Counted from the stretch's first letter, positions 41,845-50,659 are shown. The stretch: DNA of 64,000 nucleotides from Streptomyces sp. H39-S7 (GCF_027158205.1 NZ_JAPVLU010000001.1:124001-188000); one strand, 5' to 3'. A program made the numbers and translations. Notes: generated by a model from the letters alone, not told the origin.

Positions 41845-42324
41845 ATGGCTTTCCAGGAGAAACTGCTGCGGGTGCTGCCACCGGTCGAGGTCGCGAGCCG
41901 CTCCGTCAAGCGCTACCACGTCACCGCCGACCCCGCGGGGATCGAACCAGGGGTCGAGAAGGCCGCGTACGCGATCCTCCCCGAGCTGCTGCCCGAGCCG
42001 GACGGCACGCCCGGGGCGGCCTTCGTCGTCCTCCACAGGGGTGGGGACGACGGGGCGTACCTCAACGCGTACAGCTGGGCCTGGGACAACGCCCTGCACT
42101 TCGCCGGGGCGGCGGGCGGCCAGCCGGTGCTGGGCTGCCCGGACAACGACCCCACGCACTTCGTCCGGCTGGAGCCGAAGCTGATCGGCTGCGTCTGGGA
42201 GCTGCCGCCGATCCTCCACGAACGCGACGCCTGGGTACGCCACATGCTCGCGCCCGACCGCCCCGACCTCGCCGCCTATCTCGCCGACTCGCTCCCCGAC
42301 GGCACCACAGGAGACCGCCCATGA
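41845..42324 (+). CDS. Unknown protein (159 aa) controlled by the WYL regulator
   Basis: A 159-residue soluble protein (MAFQEKLLRVLPPVEVASRS, SVKRYHVTADPAGIEPG, AYSWAWDNALHFAGAAGG) with no signal or membrane helix. It resembles short actinobacterial proteins of unknown function. ATG 41845 is preferred because an earlier in-frame GTG lies inside the operator palindrome. The stop overlaps the next gene as ATGA. Confidence 0.65.
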   Translation: MAFQEKLLRVLPPVEVASRSVKRYHVTADPAGIEPGVEKAAYAILPELLPEPDGTPGAAFVVLHRGGDDGAYLNAYSWAWDNALHFAGAAGGQPVLGCPDNDPTHFVRLEPKLIGCVWELPPILHERDAWVRHMLAPDRPDLAAYLADSLPDGTTGDRP

Positions 42325-42773
42325 ACGACTTCGACTTCCTCGTCGGCAGCTGGGACGTCGCCAACCGGTGGCGGAAGGACTTCCTCGACGACAGCAGCGA
42401 GTGGGAGGAGTTCCCGGCCGTCAGCCACGCCTCACGGCACTTCGAGGGCGGCGCGAACCTCGACGAGATCATCTTCCCGACCAAGGAGTTCGCCGGGCTG
42501 ACCCTGCGCCTGTACGACACCGAGCGCGAGCAGTGGTCGCTGTACTGGGCCAGCAAGCGCACCGGGACGCTCTTCCCACCGGTCACCGGAAGGTTCGGGG
42601 AGGACGGCGTCGGCGAGTTCTACGGCGATGACACGCACGCCGGCAAGGAGATCAGGGCGCGCTTCGTCTGGTCGGGGATCACGGAGGACTCCGCGCGCTG
42701 GGAGCAGGCGTTCTCCGTGGACGGGGAGAAGACCTGGGTGACCAACTGGATCATGGAGTTCACCCGCCGCTGA
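42321..42773 (+). CDS. Lipocalin-like (DUF1579-type) protein
   Basis: A 150-residue protein rich in beta-strands with the opening MNDFDFLVGSWDVANRWRKD and repeated strand pairs (EQWSLYWASKRTGTLFPPVT; EIRARFVWSGITEDSARWEQ; KTWVTNWIMEFTRR). The FDFLVGSWDV start is typical of DUF1579-like calycin-fold proteins that may bind small molecules. It is translationally coupled to the previous gene and ends at a strong bidirectional terminator. Confidence 0.75.
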   Translation: MNDFDFLVGSWDVANRWRKDFLDDSSEWEEFPAVSHASRHFEGGANLDEIIFPTKEFAGLTLRLYDTEREQWSLYWASKRTGTLFPPVTGRFGEDGVGEFYGDDTHAGKEIRARFVWSGITEDSARWEQAFSVDGEKTWVTNWIMEFTRR

Positions 42774-42799
42774 CCGCCAGGAGGACAGACCCCAGGAGG

Positions 42800-42833
42800 C
42801 CGGGTCGCCGGAGGAGAGGGGCCGGCGACCCGG
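42800..42833. terminator. Bidirectional terminator
   Basis: A 12-bp perfect stem (CCGGGTCGCCGG at 42,800-42,811, CCGGCGACCCGG at 42,822-42,833) between two convergent genes. Confidence 0.8.
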
Positions 42834-42844
42834 AGTGGTGCGCG

Positions 42845-43255
42845 TCAGCCGTTGTGGGCGCCGTTGCCGGAGAGGACCGGGATCTGGTCCAGGATGTGCG
42901 ACAGCGGCTCGTCGCCCTTGATCTGGGACGAGTTCTCGGTGCACTGCTGGTTCTGCGGCGACGACAGGACGTTGATGTCCTGGACCGTGATCGGGATCGC
43001 GCCGATGAGCGAACCGATGTTGGCCTTGACCGGGATGCCCGCACACAGCTTGTTGAGCGAGCCCTGGACGAGGCCCATCTGCGGGCTCATCGTGCCGCCG
43101 GTGTGCGTGTTGCCGAAGGACTGCTTCGCCCCGTTGCCGTTCACGGTGCTGGCGCCCGTGTCGTCACCGATGGCCATGGCCTGCGGGGCCGAAGCGGCGC
43201 CGGCGGCGACGAGGGAAGCCGCCAGGGCGGCGCCGGCCAGGAACTTCTTGATCAT
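42845..43255 (-). CDS. Rodlin protein
   Basis: A 136-residue secreted rodlin, a structural protein of the rodlet layer on aerial hyphae and spores. The signal peptide (MIKKFLAGAALAASLVAAGA to about residue 28) is followed by GDDTGASTVNGNGAKQSFGN, MSPQMGLVQGSLNK and the conserved end VQDINVLSSPQNQQCTENSS and EPLSHILDQIPVLSGNG. Length and two conserved cysteines match RdlA/RdlB. Its C-terminal DNA is almost identical to that of the other two rodlins here. A BldN-like promoter lies 47 bp upstream of the start. Confidence 0.92.
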   Translation of the reverse strand: MIKKFLAGAALAASLVAAGAASAPQAMAIGDDTGASTVNGNGAKQSFGNTHTGGTMSPQMGLVQGSLNKLCAGIPVKANIGSLIGAIPITVQDINVLSSPQNQQCTENSSQIKGDEPLSHILDQIPVLSGNGAHNG

Positions 43256-43301
43256 GATCAGTCCTTCGAGTGCGGGGATGCCCTAGGTCGGGGCGAAGTG
43301 A

Positions 43302-43328
43302 TCAACCGCCCAGGACGGATTTGGTTCC
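43302..43328 (-). promoter_or_regulatory. BldN-like promoter of rodlin 1
   Basis: On the minus strand GGAAC (43,328-43,324), a 17-base spacer, then GTTGA (43,306-43,302). This matches the BldN consensus GTAAC-N17-GTTGA as I recall it, apart from G for T. It would give a 5' leader of about 40 nt. Confidence 0.65.
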
Positions 43329-43398
43329 GATGCTTCATCCCATTGGCGGAAATCGTCCGGACCGCGAGGTTCGGTGCCCGGAATTCAGTGCCCGGAAT

Positions 43399-43737
43399 TC
43401 AGTGCCCGATGGGCAGACCACCGAGCAGCGACGTCGCCTTGGCGACGCCGCTCACCGTCGGTGCCAGGTTCTTGGCGGCGTCGGTCGCCTGGCCCAGGAG
43501 CGCTCCGGCGGCGGTCGTCGACTTGAGCTTGTCGCTGACCTTCTTCGCCACGTCCACGACGGGGCCGGCGGTGGCATCGCCCGCCTGCGCCACCGGCTGC
43601 GCCCCGAAGAGCTCGTCGACGCCGCCGTTGATGCTGGTCGGCATCGTCGGGGCCGCGTCGTCGGCGAACGCCGGCGCGGCGGCACCCATCGCCATCACGG
43701 AACCGGCGACGATCACAGCAACCTTGGAGTACTTCAC
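43399..43737 (-). CDS. Small secreted protein with a chaplin-like signal peptide
   Basis: A 112-residue exported protein. The signal MKYSKVAVIVAGSVMAMGAA ... AFA (cleavage near residue 25) closely resembles that of the short chaplin at 45,037. The mature part is Ala-rich (TMPTSINGGVDELFGAQPVA, LLGQATDAAKNLAPTVSG) and has no chaplin domain or cysteines. GTG 43737 with an AAGGG site is the likely start. It is probably a surface-layer accessory protein; no function is known. Confidence 0.7.
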   Translation of the reverse strand: MKYSKVAVIVAGSVMAMGAAAPAFADDAAPTMPTSINGGVDELFGAQPVAQAGDATAGPVVDVAKKVSDKLKSTTAAGALLGQATDAAKNLAPTVSGVAKATSLLGGLPIGH

Positions 43738-44034
43738 TGTCAACCCTTTCAGTGGCGGCGTCGTCGGCCATGGGGATGGTGGCCGGGTGAGCGACGGGAG
43801 GCTCATGACGCCCTAGTCCCCTGGCTAACGACTCCACCGCGGAACGGAAACCCTGCCGAATGAAAGTTCTCGGCCGTCACCCGAAAGTGCGGCAGCCGAT
43901 CGGTGCACACTCCCATTGCTTTTCTCGGTTTCCCGCCGGGAATGCGGAATCAGCCGGACGCTTTTGCCGTAAGGGAAATGCACGGCCTGTCCGCGGTGGG
44001 CCCCCATTCCCACCGCGTCAACAGATCAATTCGA

Positions 44035-44901
44035 TCAGACCCGTGCGGTGCGCGTCCGGCGGTAGAGCATCGCTCCGCTCAGCAGCAGTCCGGCACTGAC
44101 CGCTCCCGCGGTGCCGAGGCCCCCGGAACCCGTACGGGCGAGCTGCGCGCCCTGCGCAAGGACGGGCAGGACCGCGGCCGCGTGCCGCGGCGGGGTGACC
44201 TGCACGACCGACGGCGGGACGACGTGCGTCGACGGCGGCGGGGTGTGGTGGACCGGTGGCGGCGTGGGATGCGTCGGGGGCTTGCGGTCGGTCGGCGGCG
44301 CTGCCACCGGTGTCCCGCCGCAGTCGTTGCCCATCACCGGGTTCAGCAGCCCCACCAGGTCAGCGGTGTTCCCGCAGACGTTGACCGGCGCCTCGACGGG
44401 GACCCGGGCGTTGTTGCCCGACCCCACACCGGGCGAGCCCACCGTGGTGCTGTCGTCCTGCCGCATGCCGTGGTGGCTGCTGTGCTGCGCACCGTGGTGG
44501 GCGCCGTACTGGTCCCCCTGCTGCGCGTTCCCGTGCTGCGAGCTTCCGTGCTGCGAGCTTCCGTGCTGCGCGTTCCCGTGCGCCGGTGCCTGGGTGTGCG
44601 GCGCAGGTGCCGGGGCGTGTCGCTGGTGCGCCGGGGCGTGCCGCTGGTGTTCCGGCGCGGACTCGTTGGAGCAGCCGTTCCCCATCGCCGGGTTCAGCAG
44701 CGCGACGGCGTTCACCGAGTTGCCGCAGACGTTCACCGGCAGGTCCACCGGGACCTCGACGCTGTTGCCGGACAGCACGCCCGGCGAGTTCGACGTGTGC
44801 GTCCGGGCTTCGGCGTCCGCGTGCGCGTAGCCGCCGGTCATGGCGAGCACCCCGCCCGCCGCGGCAACGGTGATCAGACTCCTGCTCAAGACCTGTCGCA
44901 T
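44035..44901 (-). CDS. Long chaplin with two chaplin domains and sortase signal
   Basis: A 288-residue cell-wall-anchored chaplin. A signal peptide (RQVLSRSLITVAAAGGVLAM ... AHA) is followed by chaplin domain 1 (about 39-78; VPVDLPVNVCGNSVNAVALL) and a His/Gln/Ala linker with short tandem repeats. Domain 2 is at about 154-195 (VPVEAPVNVCGNTADLVGLL). A Pro-rich stretch leads to the sortase motif LARTG at 254-258, then a membrane helix and basic tail. Each domain keeps the paired cysteines. Long chaplins anchor the hydrophobic short chaplins to peptidoglycan. ATG 44901 is chosen over an upstream in-frame ATG because of its GAAGAGAG site. Confidence 0.92.
   Translation of the reverse strand: MRQVLSRSLITVAAAGGVLAMTGGYAHADAEARTHTSNSPGVLSGNSVEVPVDLPVNVCGNSVNAVALLNPAMGNGCSNESAPEHQRHAPAHQRHAPAPAPHTQAPAHGNAQHGSSQHGSSQHGNAQQGDQYGAHHGAQHSSHHGMRQDDSTTVGSPGVGSGNNARVPVEAPVNVCGNTADLVGLLNPVMGNDCGGTPVAAPPTDRKPPTHPTPPPVHHTPPPSTHVVPPSVVQVTPPRHAAAVLPVLAQGAQLARTGSGGLGTAGAVSAGLLLSGAMLYRRTRTARV
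44522..44585 (-). repeat. Tandem 15-bp repeats in the long-chaplin linker
   Basis: About four units of GTGCTGCG(A/C)G(C/T)TTCC encode repeated His-Gly-(Ser-Ser/Asn-Ala)-Gln. Such repeats can change in copy number. Confidence 0.8.
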
Positions 44902-44963
44902 CGACTCTCTTCCCTGCCATGGGTGTTTCACGAAGCGCGCGGGAGGGTCTCCCGCGCGCCGGA

Positions 44964-45011
44964 ACCGCCGCGGCCCCGGAGCACAGACGAGCGCTCCGAG
45001 GCCGCGGCGGT
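44964..45011. terminator. Hairpin after the short chaplin gene
   Basis: ACCGCCGCGGCCCCGGAGC (44,964-44,982) pairs with 44,993-45,011 with one mismatch. It follows the stop of the minus-strand chaplin at 45,037. Confidence 0.7.
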
Positions 45012-45036
45012 CGCCCTCACGGGCTGGGAACCAACG

Positions 45037-45270
45037 TCACTTGTTGGTGCAGGCGTTGCCGAACGCCGGGTTCAGCAGGGCGATGATGTTGACCGTGTTG
45101 CCGCACACGTTGACCGGGATGTGGATCGGGATCTGGATGCTGTTGCCCGACAGGACACCCGGGGAGTGCGCGACCACGGCCTCGGCGCCGGCGTCGGCGA
45201 AAGCGGGGGCAGCGCCGCCCAGGACCATCAGCGTTCCCGCGGCGAGTGCGGCGACCTTCGAGTACTTCAC
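45037..45270 (-). CDS. Short chaplin
   Basis: A 77-residue secreted chaplin made of a signal peptide (MKYSKVAALAAGTLMVLGGA ... AFA) and one chaplin domain (SPGVLSGNSIQIPIHIPVNV, CGNTVNIIALLNPAFGNAC) with its two cysteines. Mature short chaplins assemble into amphipathic amyloid fibres that lower surface tension so aerial hyphae can emerge. GTG 45270 is the start; in-frame codons upstream would lengthen the signal without a ribosome site. It lies next to the long chaplin, as in chpA/chpD of S. coelicolor (recalled). Confidence 0.92.
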   Translation of the reverse strand: MKYSKVAALAAGTLMVLGGAAPAFADAGAEAVVAHSPGVLSGNSIQIPIHIPVNVCGNTVNIIALLNPAFGNACTNK

Positions 45271-45508
45271 GTTGAGCTCCCTTTCCGTAGGGGCGTCGAA
45301 CGCAGCCACGACCGTCGTGCTGCCCGGGGGAATTTCTTGCCGCCCGTGACACCGCTACCAACCGGGGTAACGAGTGCCGATGCCCGGAGAAACCCTTCGT
45401 ACGCAGCCGCCGCGATCATCCACCCGAATGCCGTAACTGCGGCTTCCGCAATTCTTCAATTGCCGTACCGCATAGGGTTCCAGGAATGAATTGCGGCAAC
45501 GCAAAACG

Positions 45509-45542
45509 GCCCTGGCCGCCGGTGGTCACCGGCGGCCAGGGC
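45509..45542. terminator. Terminator of rodlin 2
   Basis: A 16-bp perfect stem (GCCCTGGCCGCCGGTG, 45,509-45,524, complement 45,527-45,542) with a 2-base gap, 16 bp beyond the rodlin stop. Confidence 0.85.
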
Positions 45543-45558
45543 TTTCAGGCAATGCGGG

Positions 45559-45969
45559 TCAGTTGTTGCCCGCGCCGTTGCCGGAGAGGACCGGGATCTG
45601 GTCCAGGATGTGCGACAGCGGCTCGTCGCCCTTGATCTGCGAGGAGTTCTCGGTGCACTGCTGGTTCTGCGGCGACGACAGGACGTTGATGTCCTGGACC
45701 GTGATCGGCACCAGGCCGATGAGCGAACCGACGTTCGCCTTCGCCGGGAGGGCGATGCAGGGCTTGTTCAGGGAGCCCTGGACCAGCGCGAACGACGGGC
45801 TCATGTAGCCACTGGTGTACGTGTTGCCGTAGTTCTGCACGGCCCCGTTGCCGTTGGTGGTGCTGGCTCCGCCGGAGTTGCCGACGGCCATCGCGGGTGC
45901 GGCCACCGCGGCGGAGACGCCGACGACGGAGACAGCCACCGCAGCAGTGGCGAGGAACTTCTTGATCAC
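45559..45969 (-). CDS. Rodlin protein
   Basis: A 136-residue rodlin. The signal peptide (MIKKFLATAAVAVSVVGVSA) is followed by GNSGGASTTNGNGAVQNYGN, MSPSFALVQGSLNK and the family-wide end QDINVLSSPQNQQCTENSSQ, PLSHILDQIPVLSGNG. GTG 45969 has an AAGGAA site. It would cooperate with chaplins to form rodlets. The 5' half differs clearly from the other rodlins, whereas the last 130 bp are nearly the same, suggesting gene conversion. Confidence 0.92.
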   Translation of the reverse strand: MIKKFLATAAVAVSVVGVSAAVAAPAMAVGNSGGASTTNGNGAVQNYGNTYTSGYMSPSFALVQGSLNKPCIALPAKANVGSLIGLVPITVQDINVLSSPQNQQCTENSSQIKGDEPLSHILDQIPVLSGNGAGNN

Positions 45970-46016
45970 GGTTATTCCTTCATGTGCGAGATTGCCCCGG
46001 TAGCGGGTCGGACTGA

Positions 46017-46043
46017 CCAACCGTCCATGGCGGGTTTGGTTAT
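46017..46043 (-). promoter_or_regulatory. BldN-like promoter of rodlin 2
   Basis: On the minus strand ATAAC (46,043-46,039), a 17-base spacer, then GTTGG (46,021-46,017). The geometry and distance to the start match the other two rodlin genes. Confidence 0.6.
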
Positions 46044-46093
46044 GGCCCTTCACCCGAATGGTGACGGCCCGGGGCCGTCGGGAGCCGTGGGGG

Positions 46094-46333
46094 TCAGCAG
46101 TTGCCGCAGGCATTTCCGAATACCGGGTTGAGCAGGCCGATCACGGTGACGGAGTTGCCGCACAGGTTGACGGGCACGTGCACCGGAACCTGGACCTGGT
46201 TTCCGGAACCCACGCCGGGCGACTCCACTGTGGAACCCTCGGCACCGGAGTCCGCGAAAGCGACACCGGACGCACTGGCGACAGCGGCGCCGGCGAAAAC
46301 GGCGAGAACAGTGGCTTGGGCGAAACGTGACAA
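46094..46333 (-). CDS. Short chaplin
   Basis: A 79-residue secreted chaplin. The signal peptide (MSRFAQATVLAVFAGAAVAS ... AFA) is followed by one chaplin domain (SPGVGSGNQVQVPVHVPVNL, CGNSVTVIGLLNPVFGNAC). The protein ends Gly-Asn-Cys, giving a third cysteine after the usual two, which is unusual. It starts at TTG 46333 with AAGGTG upstream. It sits head-to-head with the exopolysaccharide operon, 278 bp away. Confidence 0.9.
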   Translation of the reverse strand: MSRFAQATVLAVFAGAAVASASGVAFADSGAEGSTVESPGVGSGNQVQVPVHVPVNLCGNSVTVIGLLNPVFGNACGNC

Positions 46334-46611
46334 GGGGACACCTTTTTCTGCTGGAGAGTCTGCGTCGGCGTTCGCCCGGATGGACCAACGGAACTATCAA
46401 CGCATGAGTCCACCGGGAGTGTCTCCCCCGGAAGGTGAATCCCCGGTCATTTGTTCGTCAACGCGGCGACGTCAACACAGGAGTGCTGATTAATCAAGGA
46501 TTACCTGCCCGGCACACCCCTCGTTATAGCGGGACAGACCGCTGAGGCGGCGGACACGGCAGGCAGCACACATCCGATTCTTCAGGTCGCGGAGAGAGAG
46601 AACGGCGCGCG

Positions 46612-47796
46612 ATGCCGCAACACCAGCAGGACCCCGGCCGGCTGACGGTGCTCCACCTCGTCCAGCCCGTCGACGGCGGGGTCGCCCGCGTCGTCACCGA
46701 CCTGGTGCGGGCCCAGGTGCGTGAAGGGGTCCGCGCGGTCGTGGCCTGCCCTCCCGGAGGCGTGCTGGCCGGTGACGCGGCCGAGGCGGGCGCCGAGGTC
46801 GTGCCCTGGCCGGCCGGACGTTCCCCCGGTCCCGGCCTCCCCGGTGAGACCGGACGCGCCCGCCGGGTGGTCCGCGAGGTGCGTCCCGACCTGCTCCACG
46901 CCCACAGCGCCAAGGCGGGACTGGCCGGACGGCTGGCCGTGCGCGGCCGGGTCCCGACGGTGTTCCAGCCGCACGCCTGGTCCTTCGAGGCGGTCGGCGG
47001 CGCGACCGCGTACGCGGCCCTCCGCTGGGAGCGGTGGGCCGCACGCTGGGCCACCCGGGTGCTCTGCGTCAGCGAGAGCGAACGGCGGACGGGGGAGCGG
47101 GCCGGGATCGCCGCCCGCTGGGCGGTCGTCCCCAACGGCGTCGACCTCGACCACTTCGCTCCCGACGGCGGGCCGCCGGACACCGCCCACGGGCTGCGCG
47201 GCTCGCTGCCCGCCCTCTCCGACCTGGGCCCCACCGACCGGCTGGTGGTCTGCGTGGGCCGGCTGTGTCCGCAGAAGGGCCAGGATCTGCTGCTGCGGGC
47301 CTGGCCCGAGGTCACCGCCCGGCTGCCCGGCGCCCGGCTGGTCCTGGTCGGTGAGGGACCCGACCGCGACCGGCTGCTCCTGAGCGCCCCGGACGGGGTG
47401 CTGTTCGCCGGGGCCACCCGCGACCCGGTCCCCTGGTACCGGGCCGCCGACGTGGTGGTCCAGCCGTCCCGCTGGGAGGGGATGGCGCTGGCCCCGCTGG
47501 AGGCGATGGCCTGCGGCCGCCCCGTGGTGATGACCGACGTCGACGGCGCCCGGGAGAGCCTGCCGCCCGGCCAGGAACACCTCTGCCTGGTGCCGCCGGA
47601 GGACCCGGGCGCCCTCGCCTCAGCCCTCCTCGGGCTGCTCACCGACCCCGGCGTCCGCGCGACCGCCGCCCGCCGGGCCCTCCACCACGTGCGCACGACA
47701 TACGACGTGCGACGGACCACGGCATCGGTCGCGGACCTCTACCGCGACCTGCTCGATCCGTCGCGACCCGAGTGCAGGGAACGCATCACGAGATGA
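46612..47796 (+). CDS. GT4 glycosyltransferase (exopolysaccharide operon, gene 1)
   Basis: A 394-residue GT-B retaining glycosyltransferase. It has an N-terminal VLHLVQPVDGGVARVVTDLV, PDLLHAHSAKAGLAGRLAV, donor-domain RLVVCVGRLCPQKGQDLLLR and the E-x7-E segment SRWEGMALAPLEAMACG. It probably adds a sugar to the lipid-linked repeat unit. It is the first of eight genes that overlap or nearly touch, ending at 56,200. Its stop overlaps the next ATG. Confidence 0.9.
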   Translation: MPQHQQDPGRLTVLHLVQPVDGGVARVVTDLVRAQVREGVRAVVACPPGGVLAGDAAEAGAEVVPWPAGRSPGPGLPGETGRARRVVREVRPDLLHAHSAKAGLAGRLAVRGRVPTVFQPHAWSFEAVGGATAYAALRWERWAARWATRVLCVSESERRTGERAGIAARWAVVPNGVDLDHFAPDGGPPDTAHGLRGSLPALSDLGPTDRLVVCVGRLCPQKGQDLLLRAWPEVTARLPGARLVLVGEGPDRDRLLLSAPDGVLFAGATRDPVPWYRAADVVVQPSRWEGMALAPLEAMACGRPVVMTDVDGARESLPPGQEHLCLVPPEDPGALASALLGLLTDPGVRATAARRALHHVRTTYDVRRTTASVADLYRDLLDPSRPECRERITR

Positions 47797-49262
47797 CGAC
47801 GGAGAGCGCAAGCGCGCCCCACCCGGCCCGGAACGTGCGGCAGACCACGGCCGCGCCCACCACCACCGCTCCGATCTCACCGCCCCGGAGGTCGTCGGGG
47901 GCCGCTGTACGGCGGCCCCACGCACGGGTCCCCGTCCGGCACCGGGCGGTCGTCCCCCTCGTCGCCACCGACTGCCTGGCCGCCGCCGGTGTGCTGGCCG
48001 TCCGCCCGGGTGCCCCGGTGCTGCTGCTCGGCCCGCTCCTGGTGTGCCTGACGCTGCTGCACACCTACTCCGGGCTCTACCGCACGGGCCTCGACCCGGC
48101 GGCACTCGACGAGTTGCCCGGACTGCTGGGCTGCTCGGCCCTCGCCTGGTGCGCCTCGGCCGCCACGCTCGCCGCCGTCAGCCCGGCGCACTCCCCCGGC
48201 TGGCCGGTACTGCTCACCACGATCGCCGCGACCGGCCTGCTGGCCTGCGCCGCCCGCGCGGTGATCTACCGGTTCCAGCGCTGGTCGGCGGGGCGCCATC
48301 CGCGCTCCACGCTGCTGATCGGCGCCGGTCCCGTCGTCCGGGACGTGGCCGAAGTGCTGTACGAGCACCCCGAGTACGGCATGCGGCCGGTCGGCGTGGT
48401 GCTCCCGTACGACACTCCGGGCGCGGACTCGGCGCTGCCGGTGCTCCGTTCCGTCGGCGACATCCACCGGGCGATCATCCAGAACTCCGTGCGCTACGCC
48501 GTCTTCGCCGGGGCGCCCGCGGGCAATCCGGCGGCCGCGAACCTGGTCCGGCTGCTGGCCGCCCGGGGCTGCTGCCTGTGGCAGGTCACGTCGGGGCCCG
48601 GCTCCAGGACCGCCGGGCGGCCGGCCGCCGGCCACCTGTGGGGCTTCGCGTGCGCCCGCCTCGACCCCTACCCGCGCCCCGGCGCCGGACTGGTGGCCAA
48701 GCGGGTGCTGGACGCCCTGCTCTCCTTCCTCGCGCTGCTCCCCGCGGCCCCGATCCTGGTGCTCAGCGCGCTCGCCGTCCGGATCTCCGACGGGCCCGGG
48801 GTGCTCTTCCGGCAGGAGCGCGTCGGCCTGGACGGCCGGCCGTTCACCCTGCTGAAGTTCCGCACCCTGCGGCCCAGCGACGAGCGGGAGTCGGCCACCC
48901 GGTGGAACGTCTCGCACGACCGGCGGATGAGCGCCGTGGGCCACTTCCTGCGCCGTACCTCGCTGGACGAGCTGCCGCAGTTGTGGAACGTCCTGCGCGG
49001 CGACATGAGCCTGGTCGGCCCCCGGCCGGAACGGCCCTACTTCGTCCACCAGTTCGCCCAGACGTACCCCGGCTACAAGGACCGGCACCGGATGCCCGTG
49101 GGCATCACGGGCCTCGCGCAGATCCACGGGCTGCGCGGCGACACCTCCATCGAGGACCGGGCCCGCTTCGACAACCACTACATCGAGAGCTGGTCGCTGT
49201 GGCAGGACATCCGCATCCTGCTGCGCACCGCGACGGCGCTCTTCCGGTTCGGGGGGAGCTGA
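47793..49262 (+). CDS. Polyprenyl glycosylphosphotransferase (operon gene 2)
   Basis: A 489-residue initiating enzyme that transfers a sugar phosphate onto undecaprenyl phosphate. The N-terminal half has several membrane helices (LLVCLTLLHTYSGLYRTGLD, VLLTTIAATGLLACAARAVI) and a Rossmann-like domain. The C-terminal catalytic domain has KRVLDALLSFLALLPAAPIL, FRQERVGLDGRPFTLLKFRT and LPQLWNVLRGDMSLVGPRPE. That is the WbaP/CpsE signature including the ProArgPro region. It defines the cluster as lipid-linked polysaccharide synthesis. Confidence 0.93.
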   Translation: MTTESASAPHPARNVRQTTAAPTTTAPISPPRRSSGAAVRRPHARVPVRHRAVVPLVATDCLAAAGVLAVRPGAPVLLLGPLLVCLTLLHTYSGLYRTGLDPAALDELPGLLGCSALAWCASAATLAAVSPAHSPGWPVLLTTIAATGLLACAARAVIYRFQRWSAGRHPRSTLLIGAGPVVRDVAEVLYEHPEYGMRPVGVVLPYDTPGADSALPVLRSVGDIHRAIIQNSVRYAVFAGAPAGNPAAANLVRLLAARGCCLWQVTSGPGSRTAGRPAAGHLWGFACARLDPYPRPGAGLVAKRVLDALLSFLALLPAAPILVLSALAVRISDGPGVLFRQERVGLDGRPFTLLKFRTLRPSDERESATRWNVSHDRRMSAVGHFLRRTSLDELPQLWNVLRGDMSLVGPRPERPYFVHQFAQTYPGYKDRHRMPVGITGLAQIHGLRGDTSIEDRARFDNHYIESWSLWQDIRILLRTATALFRFGGS

Positions 49263-49264
49263 GC

Positions 49265-50659
49265 GTGACCGTCCTCCCGGACACCGCCCCCCGCCCGGTA
49301 CGGCACGCGTCGGCCGCCCGCCCGCCGGTCGTCCGCGCCGCCCGCCGCTGGGCGTGGCTCGGGCCGCTGCTGCCCGCCGTGGCGACCGTGCTGCTGCTCG
49401 CGGCCCCCATCGGCGCGGGGGACGTGAGCGCCTCCGGCAAGCTGACCCCCGCCGACGCGGCCTCCGGAGTGCTGGTCGCGTTCTGCGCCCTGCGGGCGCT
49501 GCGCGCCCGAACGCGCCCGCTGACGGCGGCTGCCGCCCTCGTCCTGGGCGCACCCGTCGTCGCGATCGCGGTCGCCGCGCTCGCCGCGTCGGATCCGGCG
49601 GAGGGGGTCGCCGGGTTCGTGCGGTACCTCCAGGTCTTCGTCCTCGTGCCGACCGCGCTGGTGCTCCTGCTGCGCACCCGGCGGGACTTCCTGGTGGTGG
49701 CCGGCGCCGTCGTCCTGCTCGCCCTGGTGCAGGGCGCGATCGGCGTCCACCAGTACGCGACGGGCACCGGCGCGTCATACGTCGGCGAGAACATCCGCGC
49801 CGTCGGCACGTTCGGTCCCTCGGACGTGATGGGCATGGCCACCGTCGTCGCCTACGGGCTGGTGATCGCCGTCGGGCTGGCCCTCGCACCGCCCGCGCCC
49901 GGCTGCCCCCGGCTGCTGCGGCCGCTCGCGCTGGGCTGCGCGGCGGCGCTCGTGGTCCCGCTGGTGCTGTCCTTCAGCCGGGGCACCTGGATCGCCACCG
50001 TGCTGGCGTGTTCGGTGATGACCGTGCTGGCGGGCCGGCGGCAGGCGGTCAGGATCTTCGCGGTGACGGCCGCCGCGGGCGTGGTGCTGGTCGGCGGCGC
50101 CGGCGCCGGCTCGCAGTTGATCAGCGACCGGGTCGCCAGCATCACGCAGGTGACCGACGCGCCCGACTCGTCGGTCACCGACCGGTACAGCCTGTGGGCG
50201 GCGGCCACCGGGATGTGGCGCGAACGGCCGGCCACCGGCGTCGGCCTCAAGGGCTTCCCCGCCCACCGCGACGGCCACGCCGCCCTCGACCTGTCCTCGG
50301 GCAGCGACACCGACGGCGCGGGCCAGGCGTTCGCGCGCGAACCCCTGCTGTCACCGCACAACATGTACCTGCTCATCCTCAGCGAGCAGGGGCTGATCGG
50401 GGTCACCCTCATCGTCGGCAGTTGGGCGGCGCTGCTGGCCCGCGGGCTGAGCCGGCTGGCGGGCGCCCGCCGCGCGGGCCGCGGCGCCGAGTGCGGGCTG
50501 ATCGCGACCGGGCTGCTGCTCTGGCAGTGCGTCGACTTCCTGTACGCGGACATCGGCGGCCCTTCGACCGTGCTCACCGCGATGCTCTTCGGGCTGGCCG
50601 CCGCCTGGGCGCTGCGCCCGGCGGACGGGGCCGCGGGCGGGGTGGAGGCCACCCGATGA
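49265..50659 (+). CDS. O-antigen ligase/Wzy-like polymerase (operon gene 3)
   Basis: A 464-residue polytopic membrane protein with about 11 helices and the Wzy_C motif LSFSRGTWIATVLACSVM, then a large loop with GVGLKGFPAHRDGH and SPHNMYLLILSEQGLIG. These features fit polymerases or ligases that join lipid-linked oligosaccharide units. GTG 49265 lies 2 bases after the previous stop. It is likely the polymerase for the operon product. The stop overlaps the flippase start. Confidence 0.87.
   Translation: MTVLPDTAPRPVRHASAARPPVVRAARRWAWLGPLLPAVATVLLLAAPIGAGDVSASGKLTPADAASGVLVAFCALRALRARTRPLTAAAALVLGAPVVAIAVAALAASDPAEGVAGFVRYLQVFVLVPTALVLLLRTRRDFLVVAGAVVLLALVQGAIGVHQYATGTGASYVGENIRAVGTFGPSDVMGMATVVAYGLVIAVGLALAPPAPGCPRLLRPLALGCAAALVVPLVLSFSRGTWIATVLACSVMTVLAGRRQAVRIFAVTAAAGVVLVGGAGAGSQLISDRVASITQVTDAPDSSVTDRYSLWAAATGMWRERPATGVGLKGFPAHRDGHAALDLSSGSDTDGAGQAFAREPLLSPHNMYLLILSEQGLIGVTLIVGSWAALLARGLSRLAGARRAGRGAECGLIATGLLLWQCVDFLYADIGGPSTVLTAMLFGLAAAWALRPADGAAGGVEATR

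Noticed and set aside
45455..45485. BldN-like promoter for the short chaplin at 45,037
   Set aside because: GGAAC-N16-ATTGA has the wrong spacing by one base and lies nearly 200 bp from the start.
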